32,987 bases of DNA, taken from assembly GCA_964058805.1 (NCBI GenBank), contig CAXKVV010000995.1, forward strand, positions 1 through 32,987, written 5' to 3'. The notes below the pieces were generated by a model. The model had not been told where the DNA came from and searched no databases. It worked only from the letters and a program-made list of their open reading frames with translations. The translations under genes were made by a program, and so were the position numbers. The stretch is from Schoenoplectus triqueter. Its lineage: Eukaryota > Streptophyta > Magnoliopsida > Poales > Cyperaceae. Below are positions 9,902 through 20,149 of the stretch, in pieces. Position 1 is the first letter of the stretch. Each line of letters opens with the position of its first letter.

Positions 9902-12024
9902 TGTAGGGATTCGGAATGCCCAAATCCCATTAATGCTCAAGCTGCGGAAAGACCGTAGAACAAAAATTTTACTTCTACTTAAGTTAGGGATTAAAGTATG
10001 TCGGATAATAACCGAGAGTTACAGACATTTAATCCTTTACAAAAGACGGTAAAATATTATTTTACTTCTAACTTAAGCTTAGGGTTAAAGTGATGTGTCG
10101 GATGATTACCGAGAGATACACACCTCTTTAAACCTTTATTGATCTACTCCATGATTGATTTCTAAAATATTAATCTACTTAACAATTAAATAGATTAATA
10201 TAAGATGTTATACATCGCTTCCAAATTTCAATTGGAATGAAAATCGGCTTGTCTCGGAGCACCAAACGTCTGATGCCTCTGTAGGTTATCCACCAGGACT
10301 GACCAGAGAGCGGTTTATTTCTTTTGCCAGAAATACCGTAAACCGCGGTTTCTCGCAAAAACACTATTCACCCGAGAAAAGACGAAATAGTACTATTCAC
10401 GACTCGCAGTAATTCTGTTTCACAAATGTGCAGAAATACCGCAACTTTCGTAAAAACACTATTCACCGATCCCGTGAATTCTGAAACAACCGTATACCGA
10501 GAGAGAGAAAGTAGAACTGATTTGGTGGAACTTTTTCTCTCACCCTACCCCTCTATTTATAGAAAAAGTGGAATTGACAAATTACCAAAATGCCCTCGTG
10601 AATAGTAGGGAGGTTTCAAAGTGAAAAGACCAAAATACCCTTAAAGTTCATCCAATTTACCAAAACGCCATTGGGCTTTTTGGCCAAATTACCGAAATAC
10701 CCTTGGGCTTTTGGACAAATTACCAAAATACCCTTGGAGGTCGTCATGGGCTTTTCATGGGCCTTTTTGGGCTTTTCGGATTTTGGGCTTTTTCAATTTT
10801 GGGCTTTTTGGGCTTTTCTGATTTTGGGCTTTTAAATATTAATTAAGACTTTAATTATAAATGGGATTTGGCCCATAATTCAAATCCATAATTAATATTT
10901 AAAATCCAAATCAAATATATATAATTGTCATCTACAATTATATTTTTCTCGGTTGTTGTTTCGGCGAATTTATACGACGTGTCCAACACATTATAAATTC
11001 AATCTGATTTTTGCTTCTTGTCATCTCTATGACAAATATAATTATATCATATATAATTAATTATAACCATCTTATTATTAATTATAAATAATTTATAATT
11101 AATCAATAAGATTCTCCGATTAACTCCTATACGGTGTGACCCGACATGATCCGTGTTATGTTGGTAAATAGAGTTAAAACCGTTTTAACTTCTATAATCA
11201 TAGGAGGCATCTGGCAGAATGCACTATGACCATCCAATTACACAGATGATGATGTACTGTACAATATCATGATCCAGTAAACTATTTACTTGTGTTTAAT
11301 TCTTTTGTCTCATAGCTATCAGATCAGTTTCAAGGTAGGTATGTGTCATCCTTGCAACTTAATCTTTTCTTGATCCTGAGTAAATTATCAAATATAATTA
11401 CTCTTGTAATTATACTGCTAGCAGATAATCTTACTCTATCAAGGGGCCCAGTGATGCTATAACTCGTATAGAAATACGAGGGACAATAGTACTTTTGGCA
11501 AACCATCTCTTCCTCCGCATAAGTTATGTATACCGAAGAGCTACCTTTATAGCCACCTTTTACGGATAACGTTTGGTAGAAATCACAAACATACATATCT
11601 TATGTAGGAAAGATGAATACCTCATACTTTAGAATTTAATACTGAACGAAAACATTAATGACACGAACACAATTCCATTTAATGTTTCATTCGGGGTCTA
11701 TCAAATACGATGTTCCTTGAACATCTATCTATGTGATTAAAATGACAACTCTTTGTCTATGGTCTGTAAAACTTGACCATCATTTAATCCACATACTAAC
11801 CTGATAACGGTTAATTAGTGTTCTTGCTAATTACCTTGGTTAGTGACTTTTAAGAGTATATTCTATATTATGAAGTTTCACAATTCCAGTCATGAACTCG
11901 GAATGATTCATAAATTCAATAATACTCAAGGAAACAAAATATCGTTTAAATATCCAATTCATGAACAAAGCTTTATATAACAAATTTATCGTATTATTGA
12001 CTTCAAGATTATTACAAACTAACA
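9902..12024 (-). repeat. Copia 3' LTR (left copy)
   Basis: The LTR is 2123 bp, running from TGTAGGGATTCGG to AAACTAACA on the plus strand, and aligns without gaps to 17717-19839 at a constant offset of 7815. It contains a minus-strand TATA box at 10553-10562, a block of short repeats around GGGCTTTT at 10670-10850, and a second block with ATTACCAAAATACCC motifs. Short open frames inside it (for example 10179-10364 and 11330-11596) recur in the other LTR and are not genes. Confidence 0.97.
10553..10562 (-). promoter_or_regulatory. LTR TATA box (3' LTR copy)
   Basis: The minus strand reads TTTCTATAAATAGAGGGG, an excellent plant TATA box, followed by GGTGAGAGAAAAAG about 20 bases on. The identical sequence in the other LTR (18368-18377) is the one placed to drive transcription of the element. 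Confidence 0.75.
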
Positions 12025-12035
12025 ATCTCCCACTT
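12025..12035 (-). other. Polypurine tract (PPT)
   Basis: On the element's strand AAGTGGGAGAT stands directly before the TG of the 3' LTR. This is the expected place and composition for the plus-strand DNA primer of a copia element. Confidence 0.9.
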
Positions 12036-12099
12036 AAGCTTGGAGTCAATCATATTGAGCCATGCCTTATACAAATCTCTTTATTCTATAAATCTCTCA

Positions 12100-12420
12100 G
12101 ATTTAAAGGAAAATCTCACAGCCAATCTCCTATGTGTCTCAAACCCATAGAAGATATGTGCAACTAGTGCTTGGTTTGAGGTAGAGATCTTACAAGTGGA
12201 TCAGCTGTGTTGCCGACGGTGTCAATTTTACAAATCTTTACGTCGCCTCTATTTATGATTTTTCATATGAGGTGATAACGTCTGTGTAACCACTTACCAC
12301 GAGCTCCGAGTCAACATCGTAGATGAGAAATATATCCTTAGTTCTTCTTAAGTACTTAAAGATATTCTTTGCAGCATTCCAGTGCTCCTAGCATGGATTA
12401 GCCTGATATCTACTCGTCAC
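12100..12420 (-). pseudogene. Copia RNase H remnant with internal deletion
   Basis: Reading leftwards on the minus strand, the end of the reverse transcriptase and start of RNase H appear as EHWNAAKNIFKYLRRTKD and VVSGYTDV. The sequence then jumps, after a stop, to GDVKICKIDTVGNTADPL, which is the C-terminal segment of copia RNase H. About 100 codons that normally hold the central catalytic residues and the SKQ, TEAEY and CDN motifs are missing. One in-frame stop lies before EHW (TGG-type to TAG) and others follow. The domain cannot be active. A second, separate copia fragment at 25985-26591 retains the same segments almost whole. Confidence 0.85.
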
Positions 12421-13290
12421 ACTCCAAGCGTACGAGATATCAGGGCGAGTGCACAACATGGCGTACATGATAGAGCCAATAGCCGAAGCATATGGTACTC
12501 TACTCATTATGCTTTGCTCATCAGTTGTCAAAGGACACTGAGTCTTGCTAAGCTGTGCACCATGATTCATTGACATAAATCTTTTCTTAGAATTCTGCAT
12601 GCTGAACCGATTCAGCTCTTTATCAATGAATGTATGTGCTTTGACTTAATCCAATAAGTCTCTTAGATCTATCTCTATAGATCTTTATGCCTAGTATATA
12701 GACAGTCTCGCCCAAATCTTCCATTGAGAACACTTTCTTTAATGAAGATTTGGCTAATTGCAATAAGGAAATATTATTTCCCATTAAGAGTATATCGTCC
12801 ACATAGAGGATTAATTAGCGATGGCACTCCCACTAGTTTTCCTGTATACACAAGGTTCTTCTTCGCATCTGACGAAGTCAAACTGTTTGACTTCTTCGTC
12901 AAATCAAAGATTCCAACTCCGTGATGCTTGCTTCAATCCATAATGGATCTGAGAAGCTTGCATACCTTCCCAGCATTCTTTGGATCCTCAAAACTTATGG
13001 GATGTATCATATACACGTCCTCTTCCAAATTTCCATTTAGGAAGACGGTTTTGACATCCATCTGCCATATTTCATAATCATGAAATACGACAATTGCTAG
13101 GAGCATCTGAATTGACTTAAACATAGCTACGGGCGAAAAAGTTTCATCATAATCTACGCCGAGAATTTGTTTGAAACCTTTCGCTACTAGCCGTGCTTTG
13201 TAAAGAGTCATATTACCATCCATGTCTATTTTTCTTTTTAAAAACCCACTTGTTAGCTATGGGTTTTACCCCAATAAGTGGTGCAACCAG
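12421..13290 (-). pseudogene. Copia reverse transcriptase, frameshifted
   Basis: The domain would copy element RNA into DNA. N-terminal motifs follow the integrase frame (KWVFKKKNRHG), then a frameshift near 13220 leads to YKARLVAKGF, GVDYDETFSPVA and YEIWQMDVKTVFLNG in the 12933-13223 frame. A further frame change gives VKQFDFVRCEEEPCVYRK with stops. The catalytic YVDD (LYVDDILLMGN) is at 12794-12805 and reads on through SMEDLGE until a 4-bp AATG duplication (12625-12632) shifts the frame again, into the piece beginning MQNSKKRF and ending SAIGSIMYAMLCTRPDISYA. At least three frame changes and two stops separate the motifs, although the catalytic residues remain. Confidence 0.92.
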
Positions 13291-14451
13291 GTTCCAAACC
13301 TTGTTGTCATACATGGACTGTATTTCAGATCTCATGTCCTCCAACCATTTATCAGAGTCGGGTCTATCCACTGCTTCCGCATAGGTCAGAGGATCTTCAG
13401 CATCAAATACTGAGACTTCATGCAGTCCCATGTACCTTTCAGGTGCACGGACTGTCCTATGTGACCTTCGTAGCACTTGTTCTTCAGGCTGTCGAACTTC
13501 ATCCACATCAGTATGCGGATTTAGTTCTATTTCAACTTGCGTTGAAGTAGATGAGCTCGGGACTAGAACTTCTTCCACAACTATTTGTAGATTTGGTTCT
13601 TCTAAATACTCATTAGCCGAAGAATCAAGTGGTGGGTTTATCTGATCGGTATCAGATATTGTATTGTGTGATGTATCTTGAATTTCTTCAAGTATTACAT
13701 TACTCCCACTACTTCCTTTTGCGAGAAACTCTTTCTCCAAAAATATACCATGACAAGCAACAATCATCTTGTTCTCGGACTGATAATAGAAGTAATATCC
13801 TTTCATTTCCTTAGGATACCCTACGAAAAAACACTTGTCAGCTTTGGGTCCAAGTTTGTCAGACGTCGGATGTTTGACAAATACTTCGCAACCCCAAATT
13901 TTAAGATAAGACATATTTGGTACCTTACCAAACCATAACTCATATGGAGTCTTTTCTACTGACTTGGATGAAACCCTATTTATTATTAGTGCAGCAGTTT
14001 CTAGTGCGTGCCCCCAAAACATTTTTGGGAGTGTGGTATTACTCATCATGGAACGAACCATGTCTAACAGAGTTCGATTCCTCCTCTCAGAAACACCATT
14101 CCATTGTGGCGTTCCCGGAGGTGTGAGTTGTGAGACTATCCCACATTCTTTTAAGTACATTATAAACTCATAACTCAAGTATTCGCCTCCACGGTCTGAC
14201 CGTAAGGCCTTAATACTTTTATTCAGTTGATTTTCTACTTCAGTCTTGAATTCCTTGAACTTTTCAAAAGATTCAGACTTATGTCTCATCAAGTAGACAT
14301 AACCATATCTACTGTAATCATCAATAAATGTGATAAAGTAGCGATCACCGTTTCTTGTACAAGTACTCATTGGTCCGCATACATCTGTGTGTATAAAGGC
14401 TAATAAGTCACTTGTCTTTTCGCCCTTCTTGGAGAAAGGCAATTTGGTCAT
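13213..14451 (-). CDS. Copia integrase plus start of reverse transcriptase (longest intact frame of the element)
   Basis: This 412-residue open frame holds the integrase catalytic core, which inserts element DNA into the host chromosome. The triad is complete: Asp23 (FIHTDVCGP), Asp86 (LRSDRGGEY) and Glu122 (GVSERRNRT), with exactly 35 residues between the last two, the DD35E pattern. It is followed by the copia-specific segments TPYELWFGKVPNMSYLKIWG and a Ser/Glu-rich linker. It ends in the N-terminal part of the reverse transcriptase (DKWLEDMRSEIQSM and PIANKWVF), where a frameshift stops it. The first Met corresponds to KMTKLPF just after the zinc-binding region, so it is not a natural start. 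The protein would normally be cut from a gag-pol precursor, which this copy cannot produce. Confidence 0.93.
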   Translation of the reverse strand: MTKLPFSKKGEKTSDLLAFIHTDVCGPMSTCTRNGDRYFITFIDDYSRYGYVYLMRHKSESFEKFKEFKTEVENQLNKSIKALRSDRGGEYLSYEFIMYLKECGIVSQLTPPGTPQWNGVSERRNRTLLDMVRSMMSNTTLPKMFWGHALETAALIINRVSSKSVEKTPYELWFGKVPNMSYLKIWGCEVFVKHPTSDKLGPKADKCFFVGYPKEMKGYYFYYQSENKMIVACHGIFLEKEFLAKGSSGSNVILEEIQDTSHNTISDTDQINPPLDSSANEYLEEPNLQIVVEEVLVPSSSTSTQVEIELNPHTDVDEVRQPEEQVLRRSHRTVRAPERYMGLHEVSVFDAEDPLTYAEAVDRPDSDKWLEDMRSEIQSMYDNKVWNLVAPLIGVKPIANKWVFKKKNRHGW

Positions 14452-15000
14452 TTTTCACGTAAACAAGATTCACAATATTAAAATTACCAAGAAGTCCAAC
14501 TTCATGTAACTTTTGATGTGTTTCTCGTTTATATGACCAAGGCGATAATGCCATATGAAAGTCATACTTTCATGAGATGTTTTGAGTCGTTTATTGATGT
14601 TAAATATAGGTTTGTCTATTTTCAGTATATAAAGATCATTCATCATAAAAGAAGATCCATAATATAACTCATCTTTGTATATAGAACAACCATTGTCCTT
14701 TATAACAAAAGAGAAACCATTCATTTCTAAACATGAGATTGAAATGATGTTTCTGAAAATACTTGGAACAAAATATACATTTTCAAGTTCCATTATAAAC
14801 CCACCAGGCAAATACAACTCTATACTTCCGACTGTTACGGCTGCAACTTGTGCTCCGTTTCTAACTCGGAGTTGTATTTCCTTGTTGCGTAGTTTTCTCC
14901 TATTCTTTAGTGCATACATATTTAAACAAATATGAGCACATGATCCAGTATCCAATACTCAATCATGAATAGAGGTAACAACGTTAACTTCAACAATAAA
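14452..15000 (-). pseudogene. Copia protease and GAG-pre-integrase region, broken
   Basis: The aspartic protease active site is visible as VLDTGSCAHIC at the start of the 14470-14955 open piece, directly after an in-frame TGA where a Trp codon is expected. Downstream, the frame contains ELENVYFVPS and NIISISCLEMNG, then WHYRLGHINEKH, the first half of the HHCC zinc-binding motif that precedes integrase. The usual CxxC half cannot be seen: frame indels between about 14455 and 14490 disturb it and two stops separate this frame from the integrase frame, although both lie in the same phase. Confidence 0.88.
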
Positions 15001-15009
15001 AATATCTTA

Positions 15010-15706
15010 AGTTGAAGTCTTGGGAACCTTTCCCATCCTTACATCTCTAGATACTTAGGGCAGTTCCTCTTCCAATGACCCTTACTTTAATAGTAAAAGC
15101 AGTCAGAGGTAGAAGAGACTTTTGCTTTGGGAGTGTTCTGATTAGGAACCATCTTCCCTTTATCCTTGTACTTAGGTGCCACTTTAGGAGTCATTTTGCG
15201 TTTCATCTTTTTAATCTTCCTCGTACCTTCTTGGATCATGAGGATAGAAGAACTCTTCTTCATCTCCCCATCAGTGATCCTCAACATCCCTTGGAGCTCC
15301 TACAAGCTCTTGTCCATTTCCAGCATATGATAATTCCTGATGAAATTAGAATAACTAGGAGAGAGAGAGTTCAGGATAACATCCGTAACAAACTCTTTGC
15401 TCAATGGACTATTAAGCTTCTCCAACTGCTCAACATCGCTCGTCATACGGACCATATGAGTGTCAAGAGAGCTGCCCTCAGTCATCTTATGACTGAGGAG
15501 AGATTTAGTCACCTTAAATTTCTTAACCAAGAAACTTTGTACATCAAGCTCATCTTCTTTGTGCTTGTTGTACCTGGTGACTTCTTTGTTGTGCAGCCTA
15601 TTGCAGACTGCACAGGGACTGGTGTGTTAAGGACGTACTCGAGTTTCTCACGTCTTAGTACGATTATGAATGTACAGAACATATTAGTAAGAGTTTCTTT
15701 AGCCAT
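15010..15706 (-). pseudogene. Copia gag, frameshifted and shortened
   Basis: Gag forms the virus-like particle that holds the element RNA. The likely start is the Met at 15706 (MAKETLTNMFCTF). A frame change near 15510-15530 leads to FKVTKSLLSHKMTEG, SLDTHMVRM, LNSPLSKEFVTDVIL and FIRNYHMLEMDKSL, a typical copia gag core. A stop follows, then a Lys-rich region and the zinc knuckle. The knuckle is damaged: CFYY, a stop, SKGHWKRNC, so the second Cys of the C-C-H-C set is lost (about 15066-15104). The region between the start and the FKVTKSLL core is shorter than usual, suggesting a deletion. Confidence 0.88.
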
Positions 15707-16155
15707 GTGCTACAACGTTTAAAATGTAAAGATTTTTAGCTTTGTTCATGTAATGTCTTATTTCAAATAAAACTCCCACTACAAATTTGTTCTATTCCCG
15801 TTTGTAGTTAGGACCAAGATCCCTATTTTCACTGATAATCAAGTTATCGTTGAATAACTCGTTTATTAATTATCTTAGGTAAGCAACTCTTTGCTAATCA
15901 CATCTCTATGTGATTCTTGGTTTCGCTAAACATCATATGTTTTAACGAAACTTTGCCCCAAGCCCAAAACTGTTTTGGAAATCATTGGTAAGTAACCTCA
16001 CTCTATTTAGTTCGTTATGTCGGACATAACCCTCGAAAACCAAAGGTAAAAGGTGACGCCTACTGAGTAGGTCACGTCTGCCAATGAACAATGATATGCG
16101 AGGACAGAGCAGGTAGGGCATATTACTTAATTTTTCGGGTTTAACATCGTAAGCA

Positions 16156-16465
16156 GTCAGTTTGTTAAGCTGGCTTTAAACAAACTTATGAACACGTAAA
16201 AGATGTCTGCCAGAAAGACCACTGAAAGTTCCTTTTCCGGTCTTTCTTTGACACAATCTTCCTTCACGGTTTCTTAAAAATGATAAATCTAATTTACACA
16301 TTTATAATTAGTCAGTTTATTAAGCTGACTTTAAACAGACTTATGAACACGTGAAAAGACGTCTGCCAGAAAGACCATTGAAAGTTCCTTTTCCAGTCTT
16401 TCTTTGACATAACATTCTTTCACGGTTCCTTAAAATGATAAATCTAATTTACCCATTTATTATCA
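16156..16465. repeat. Two 155-bp tandem units in the copia leader
   Basis: Units begin GTCAGTTT at 16156 and 16311 and share AACTTATGAACACGT, GTCTGCCAGAAAGACCA and GAAAGTTCCTTTTCC in order. The copies differ by scattered substitutions. Confidence 0.9.
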
Positions 16466-16930
16466 AAGCGGTAAATCCAATTTACCAGCTCATACAAACA
16501 TTTTGTATATATACGTGAATCAGTCACGTATATAACTACTATCTATCCAATAGAAGTAGTTTTGTGTCTATGATAGAACACATTTCATATCAAAGCAGTA
16601 AATCCAATTTACCAACTCATACAAACATTTTGTATATATACGTGAATCAGTCACGTATATAACTACTATCTATTAAATAGAAGTAGCTTTGCATCTATGA
16701 TAAGATACATTTCATATCAAAGCAGTAAATCTAATTTACCTGCTCATACAAACATTTTGTATATATACGTGAATCAGTCACGTATATAACTACTATCTAT
16801 CCAATAGAAGTAGCTTTGCATCTATGATAAGATACATTTCATATCAAAGTAGTAAATCTAATTTACCTGCTCATACAAACATTTTGTGTATATATATACG
16901 TGAATCAGTCACATATATAACTATCAGTTC
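16463..16930. repeat. Four 127-bp tandem units, each with a hairpin
   Basis: Units start TCAAAGC or TCAAAGT at 16463, 16590, 16717 and 16844, an exact 127-bp period. Each holds TATATACGTGA-ATCAG-TCACGTATATA, an inverted repeat with 11-bp arms and a 5-base loop. It is perfect in the first three units and has one arm mismatch in the fourth. The arms contain ACGTG and CACGT, the core of plant G-box-like bZIP/bHLH sites. The fourth unit is incomplete. Confidence 0.93.
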
Positions 16931-17034
16931 TCAATTCTTTATTTTGCAACTACATCTTTGTTCTTTATTTATACCGTAAAAAGCATATAAACATTTTATA
17001 TGATTTCAAAACAGTTAATTCCTTCTGGTACGAT

Positions 17035-17540
17035 AAAGTAATTTGATAACGTGACAAAGTTCCTTTTCGGCCAGTTATCAGGACACGTAAAAGGGGCTCC
17101 CAGGAAAGATCGGGGTCACGAGGACCACTTTAAATTCAATCTTTCCTAGACAGAACCATCTCTTTCGGGTGTGGAGATCAACAGCTCTTACTCAGGTACT
17201 TTATTGCTTCATCACATTCATAGATATACTTCTCATAACCAAAAGTTTTCGAAAAAACAAAAAGAGTTACATTTGTCATTCTTCGAAAGCGCAAAAGTAA
17301 TTTGGTAACGTGACAAAGTTCCTTTTGGGCCAGTTATCAGGACACGTAAAAGGGCATGTCAGAAAGAATACCGAAGGTATCCACTTCCCATCTTTCCTTG
17401 ACATCACCTTATCTTTTATGTGTGGAGATCAACAGCTCTTACTTAGATACTTTATTGCTTCATCACATTCTTAGATATACTTTAACACAATCGAAAGTTT
17501 TCGAAAAGAAAGCGTAAAGAAAGCATAAAGAAAGCTTAAA
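17035..17540. repeat. Two ~259-bp tandem units in the copia leader
   Basis: Units start at about 17035 and 17294. They share GTAATTTGATAACGTGACAAAG (or the variant with GG), GCCAGTTATCAGGACACGT and GTGTGGAGATCAACAGCTC, in the same order and spacing, with substitutions between copies. Confidence 0.9.
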
Positions 17541-17703
17541 TCTAATTTAACTTTCTTAGTCGACATAGCCGAACCAAGAAAATCTAATTTTACCTGGTTT
17601 GGATTTTAAGCTGCAAATCTAAGAATTAAACCGATACGGGGTATATACATCTTATTTGTATAAGATATAACCTTTTAGAAAATCAATCAGCGGGAGAGCC
17701 TTT

Positions 17704-17715
17704 GCTCTGATACCA
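17704..17715 (-). other. Primer binding site (initiator tRNA-Met)
   Basis: One base inside the 5' LTR, the element strand reads TGGTATCAGAGC, the classical plant PBS complementary to the 3' end of initiator tRNA-Met. It fixes the direction of the element (minus strand) and the inner edge of the LTR. Confidence 0.96.
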
Positions 17716-17716
17716 C

Positions 17717-19839
17717 TGTAGGGATTCGGAATGCCCAAATCCCATTAATGCTCAAGCTGCGGAAAGACCGTAGAACAAAAATTTTACTTCTACTTAAGTT
17801 AGGGATTAAAGTATGTCGGATAATAACCGAGAGTTACAGACATTTAATCCTTTACAAAAGACGGTAAAATATTATTTTACTTCTAACTTAAGCTTAGGGT
17901 TAAAGTGATGTGTCGGATGATTACCGAGAGATACACACCTCTTTAAACCTTTATTGATCTACTCCATGATTGATTTCTAAAATATTAATCTACTTAACAA
18001 TTAAATAGATTAATATAAGATGTTATACCTCGCTTCCAAATTTCAATTGGAATGAAAATCGGCTTGTCTCGGAGCACCAAACGTCTGATGCCTCTGTAGG
18101 TTATCCACCAGGACTGACCAGAGAGCGGTTTATTTCTTTTGCCAGAAATACCGTAAACCGCGGTTTCTCGCAAAAACACTATTCACCCGAGAAAAGACGA
18201 AATAGTACTATTCACGACTCGCAGTAATTCTGTTTCACAAATGTGCAGAAATACCGCAACTTTCGTAAAAACACTATTCACCGATCCCGTGAATTCTGAA
18301 ACAACCGTATACCGAGAGAGAGAAAGTAGAACTGATTTGGTGGAACTTTTTCTCTCACCCTACCCCTCTATTTATAGAAAAAGTGGAATTGACAAATTAC
18401 CAAAATGCCCTCGTGAATAGTAGGGAGGTTTCAAAGTGAAAAGACCAAAATACCCTTAAAGTTCATCCAATTTACCAAAACGCCATTGGGCTTTTTGGCC
18501 AAATTACCGAAATACTCTTGGGCTTTTGGACAAATTACCAAAATACCCTTGGAGGTCGTCATGGGCTTTTCATGGGCCTTTTTGGGCTTTTCGGATTTTG
18601 GGCTTTTTCAATTTTGGGCTTTTTGGGCTTTTCTGATTTTGGGCTTTTAAATATTAATTAAGACTTTAATTATAAATGGGATTTGGCCCATAATTCAAAT
18701 CCATAATTAACATTTAAAATCCAAATCAAATATATATAATTGTCATCTACAATTATATTTTTCTCGGTTGTTGTTTCGGCGAATTTATACGACGTGTCCA
18801 ACACGTTATAAATTCAATCTGATTTTTGCTTCTTGTCATCTCTATGACAAATATAATTATATCATATATAATTAATTATAACCATCTTATTATTAATTAT
18901 AAATAATTTATAATTAATCAATAAGATTCTCCGATTAACTCCTATACGGTGTGACCCGACAGGATCCGTGTTATGTTGGTAAATAGAGTTAAAACCGTTT
19001 TAACTTCTATAATCATAGGAGGCATCTGGCAGAATGCACTATGACCATCCAATTACACAGATGATGATGTACTGTACAATATCATGATCCAGTAAACTAT
19101 TTACTTGTGTTTAATTCTTTTGTCTCATAGCTATCAGATCAGTTTCAAGGTAGGCATGTGTCATCCTTGCAACTTAATCTTTTCTTGATCCTGAGTAAAT
19201 TATCAAATATAATTACTCTTGTAATTATACTGCTAGTAGATAATCTTACTCTATTAAGGGGCCCAGTGATGCTATAACTCGTATAGAAATACGAGGGACA
19301 ATAGTACTTTTGGCAAACCATCTCTTCCTCCGCATAAGTTATGTATACCGAAGAGCTACCTTTATAGCCACCTTTTACGGATAACGTTTGGTAGAAATCA
19401 CACACATACATATCTTATGTAGGAAAGATGAATACCTCATACTTTAGAATTTAATACTGAACGAAAACATTAATGACACGAACACAATTCCATTTAATAT
19501 TTCATTCGGGGTCTATCAAATACGATGTTCCTTGAACATCTATCTATGTGATTAAAATGACAACTCTTTGTCTATGGTCTGTAAAACTTGACCATCATTT
19601 AATCCACATACTAACCTGATAACGGTTAATTAGTGTTCTTGCTAATTACCTTGGTTAGTGACTTTTAAGAGTATATTCTATATTATGAAGTTTCACAATT
19701 CCAGTCATGAACTCGGAATGATTCATAAATTCAATAATACTCAAGGAAACAAAATATCGTTTAAATATCCAATTCATGAACAAAGCTTTATATAACAAAT
19801 TTATCGTATTATTGACTTCAAGATTATTACAAACTAACA
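17717..19839 (-). repeat. Copia 5' LTR (right copy)
   Basis: The LTR is 2123 bp and collinear with 9902-12024 without indels. Differences noted by eye include A/C at 10214/18029, C/T in ATACCCTT versus ATACTCTT, ACACA versus ACACG, CATGAT versus CAGGAT, and CTAGCAG versus CTAGTAG: about ten in all. It carries the promoter that would transcribe the element leftwards. Confidence 0.97.
18368..18377 (-). promoter_or_regulatory. LTR TATA box (5' LTR, active position)
   Basis: CTATAAATAG on the minus strand lies 651 bp upstream of the LTR's inner edge. Transcription would start about 30 bp to the left, giving an R-U5 region of about 600 bp. Confidence 0.75.
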
Positions 19840-19844
19840 ATCAT
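19840..19844. repeat. Target-site duplication, right copy (ATCAT)
   Basis: It is identical to 9897-9901. Removing the element and one copy of ATCAT restores an 89-bp spacing between array units. Confidence 0.93.
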
Positions 19845-20070
19845 GACATAAAATAGTGAATAAAACATTTAATAATCGCTCTCTTAAGTGCTTTGATCAT
19901 GTGTCACGAGCAATAGCTCGTCGACTATATCATAACACAAAAGAGAGTATAAAATAACAAATAATTTGATAAAAAAACTCAACTCGCTCTCTTAAGTGTT
20001 TTGATTATGTGTCACAAGCAATAGTTTGTCGACTATATCATAGCACAAGATAAAATAAAATAAAACTCTT
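19845..20070 (+). repeat. Tandem array of ~89-bp units, right part
   Basis: The interrupted fifth unit resumes here. Two more units start at about 19883 and 19991, and the array ends in diverged sequence at about 20070. The CGAGCAATAGCTCG stem-loop is intact in the 19883 unit. Confidence 0.88.
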
Positions 20071-20149
20071 CTTAATATTGAGCTATTTTCTGAAAAATTG
20101 AGATATTTTCCGATTTACGTTGAAACTTCTTTAATAAACAACCTCAAAA

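Larger units (their letters stand above)
15720..17703 (-). other. Copia leader between PBS and gag, repeat-rich, no coding
   Basis: The leader of about 2 kb has no recognisable protein. It consists largely of three tandem-repeat families, described separately. This is an unusually long untranslated leader for a copia element, and would have to be passed over before gag is translated. Confidence 0.8.
9902..19839 (-). mobile_element. Full-length Ty1/copia LTR retrotransposon, coding-defective
   Basis: The element is 9938 bp: two 2123-bp LTRs and a 5692-bp internal region. It reads on the minus strand as right LTR, PBS, long repeat-rich leader, gag, protease, integrase, reverse transcriptase, RNase H, PPT, left LTR. 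Integrase before reverse transcriptase is the copia order. Both LTRs begin TG and end CA on each strand reading, and the ATCAT target duplication is perfect. The LTRs differ at about 10 positions by my eye count, so insertion is recent. All coding domains except the integrase core carry stops, frameshifts or deletions, so this copy cannot make a working polyprotein. It sits inside a unit of the 89-bp array, which it splits exactly. Confidence 0.96.

Noticed and set aside
11330..11596. 88-residue minus-strand frame repeated at 19145-19411
   Set aside because: The duplication is explained by the two LTRs; it lies in non-coding U3 sequence and changes between copies are not synonymous-biased.
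15075..15722. 215-residue plus-strand frame antisense to gag
   Set aside because: It is a shadow of the gag sequence on the opposite strand, with no independent similarity or promoter.
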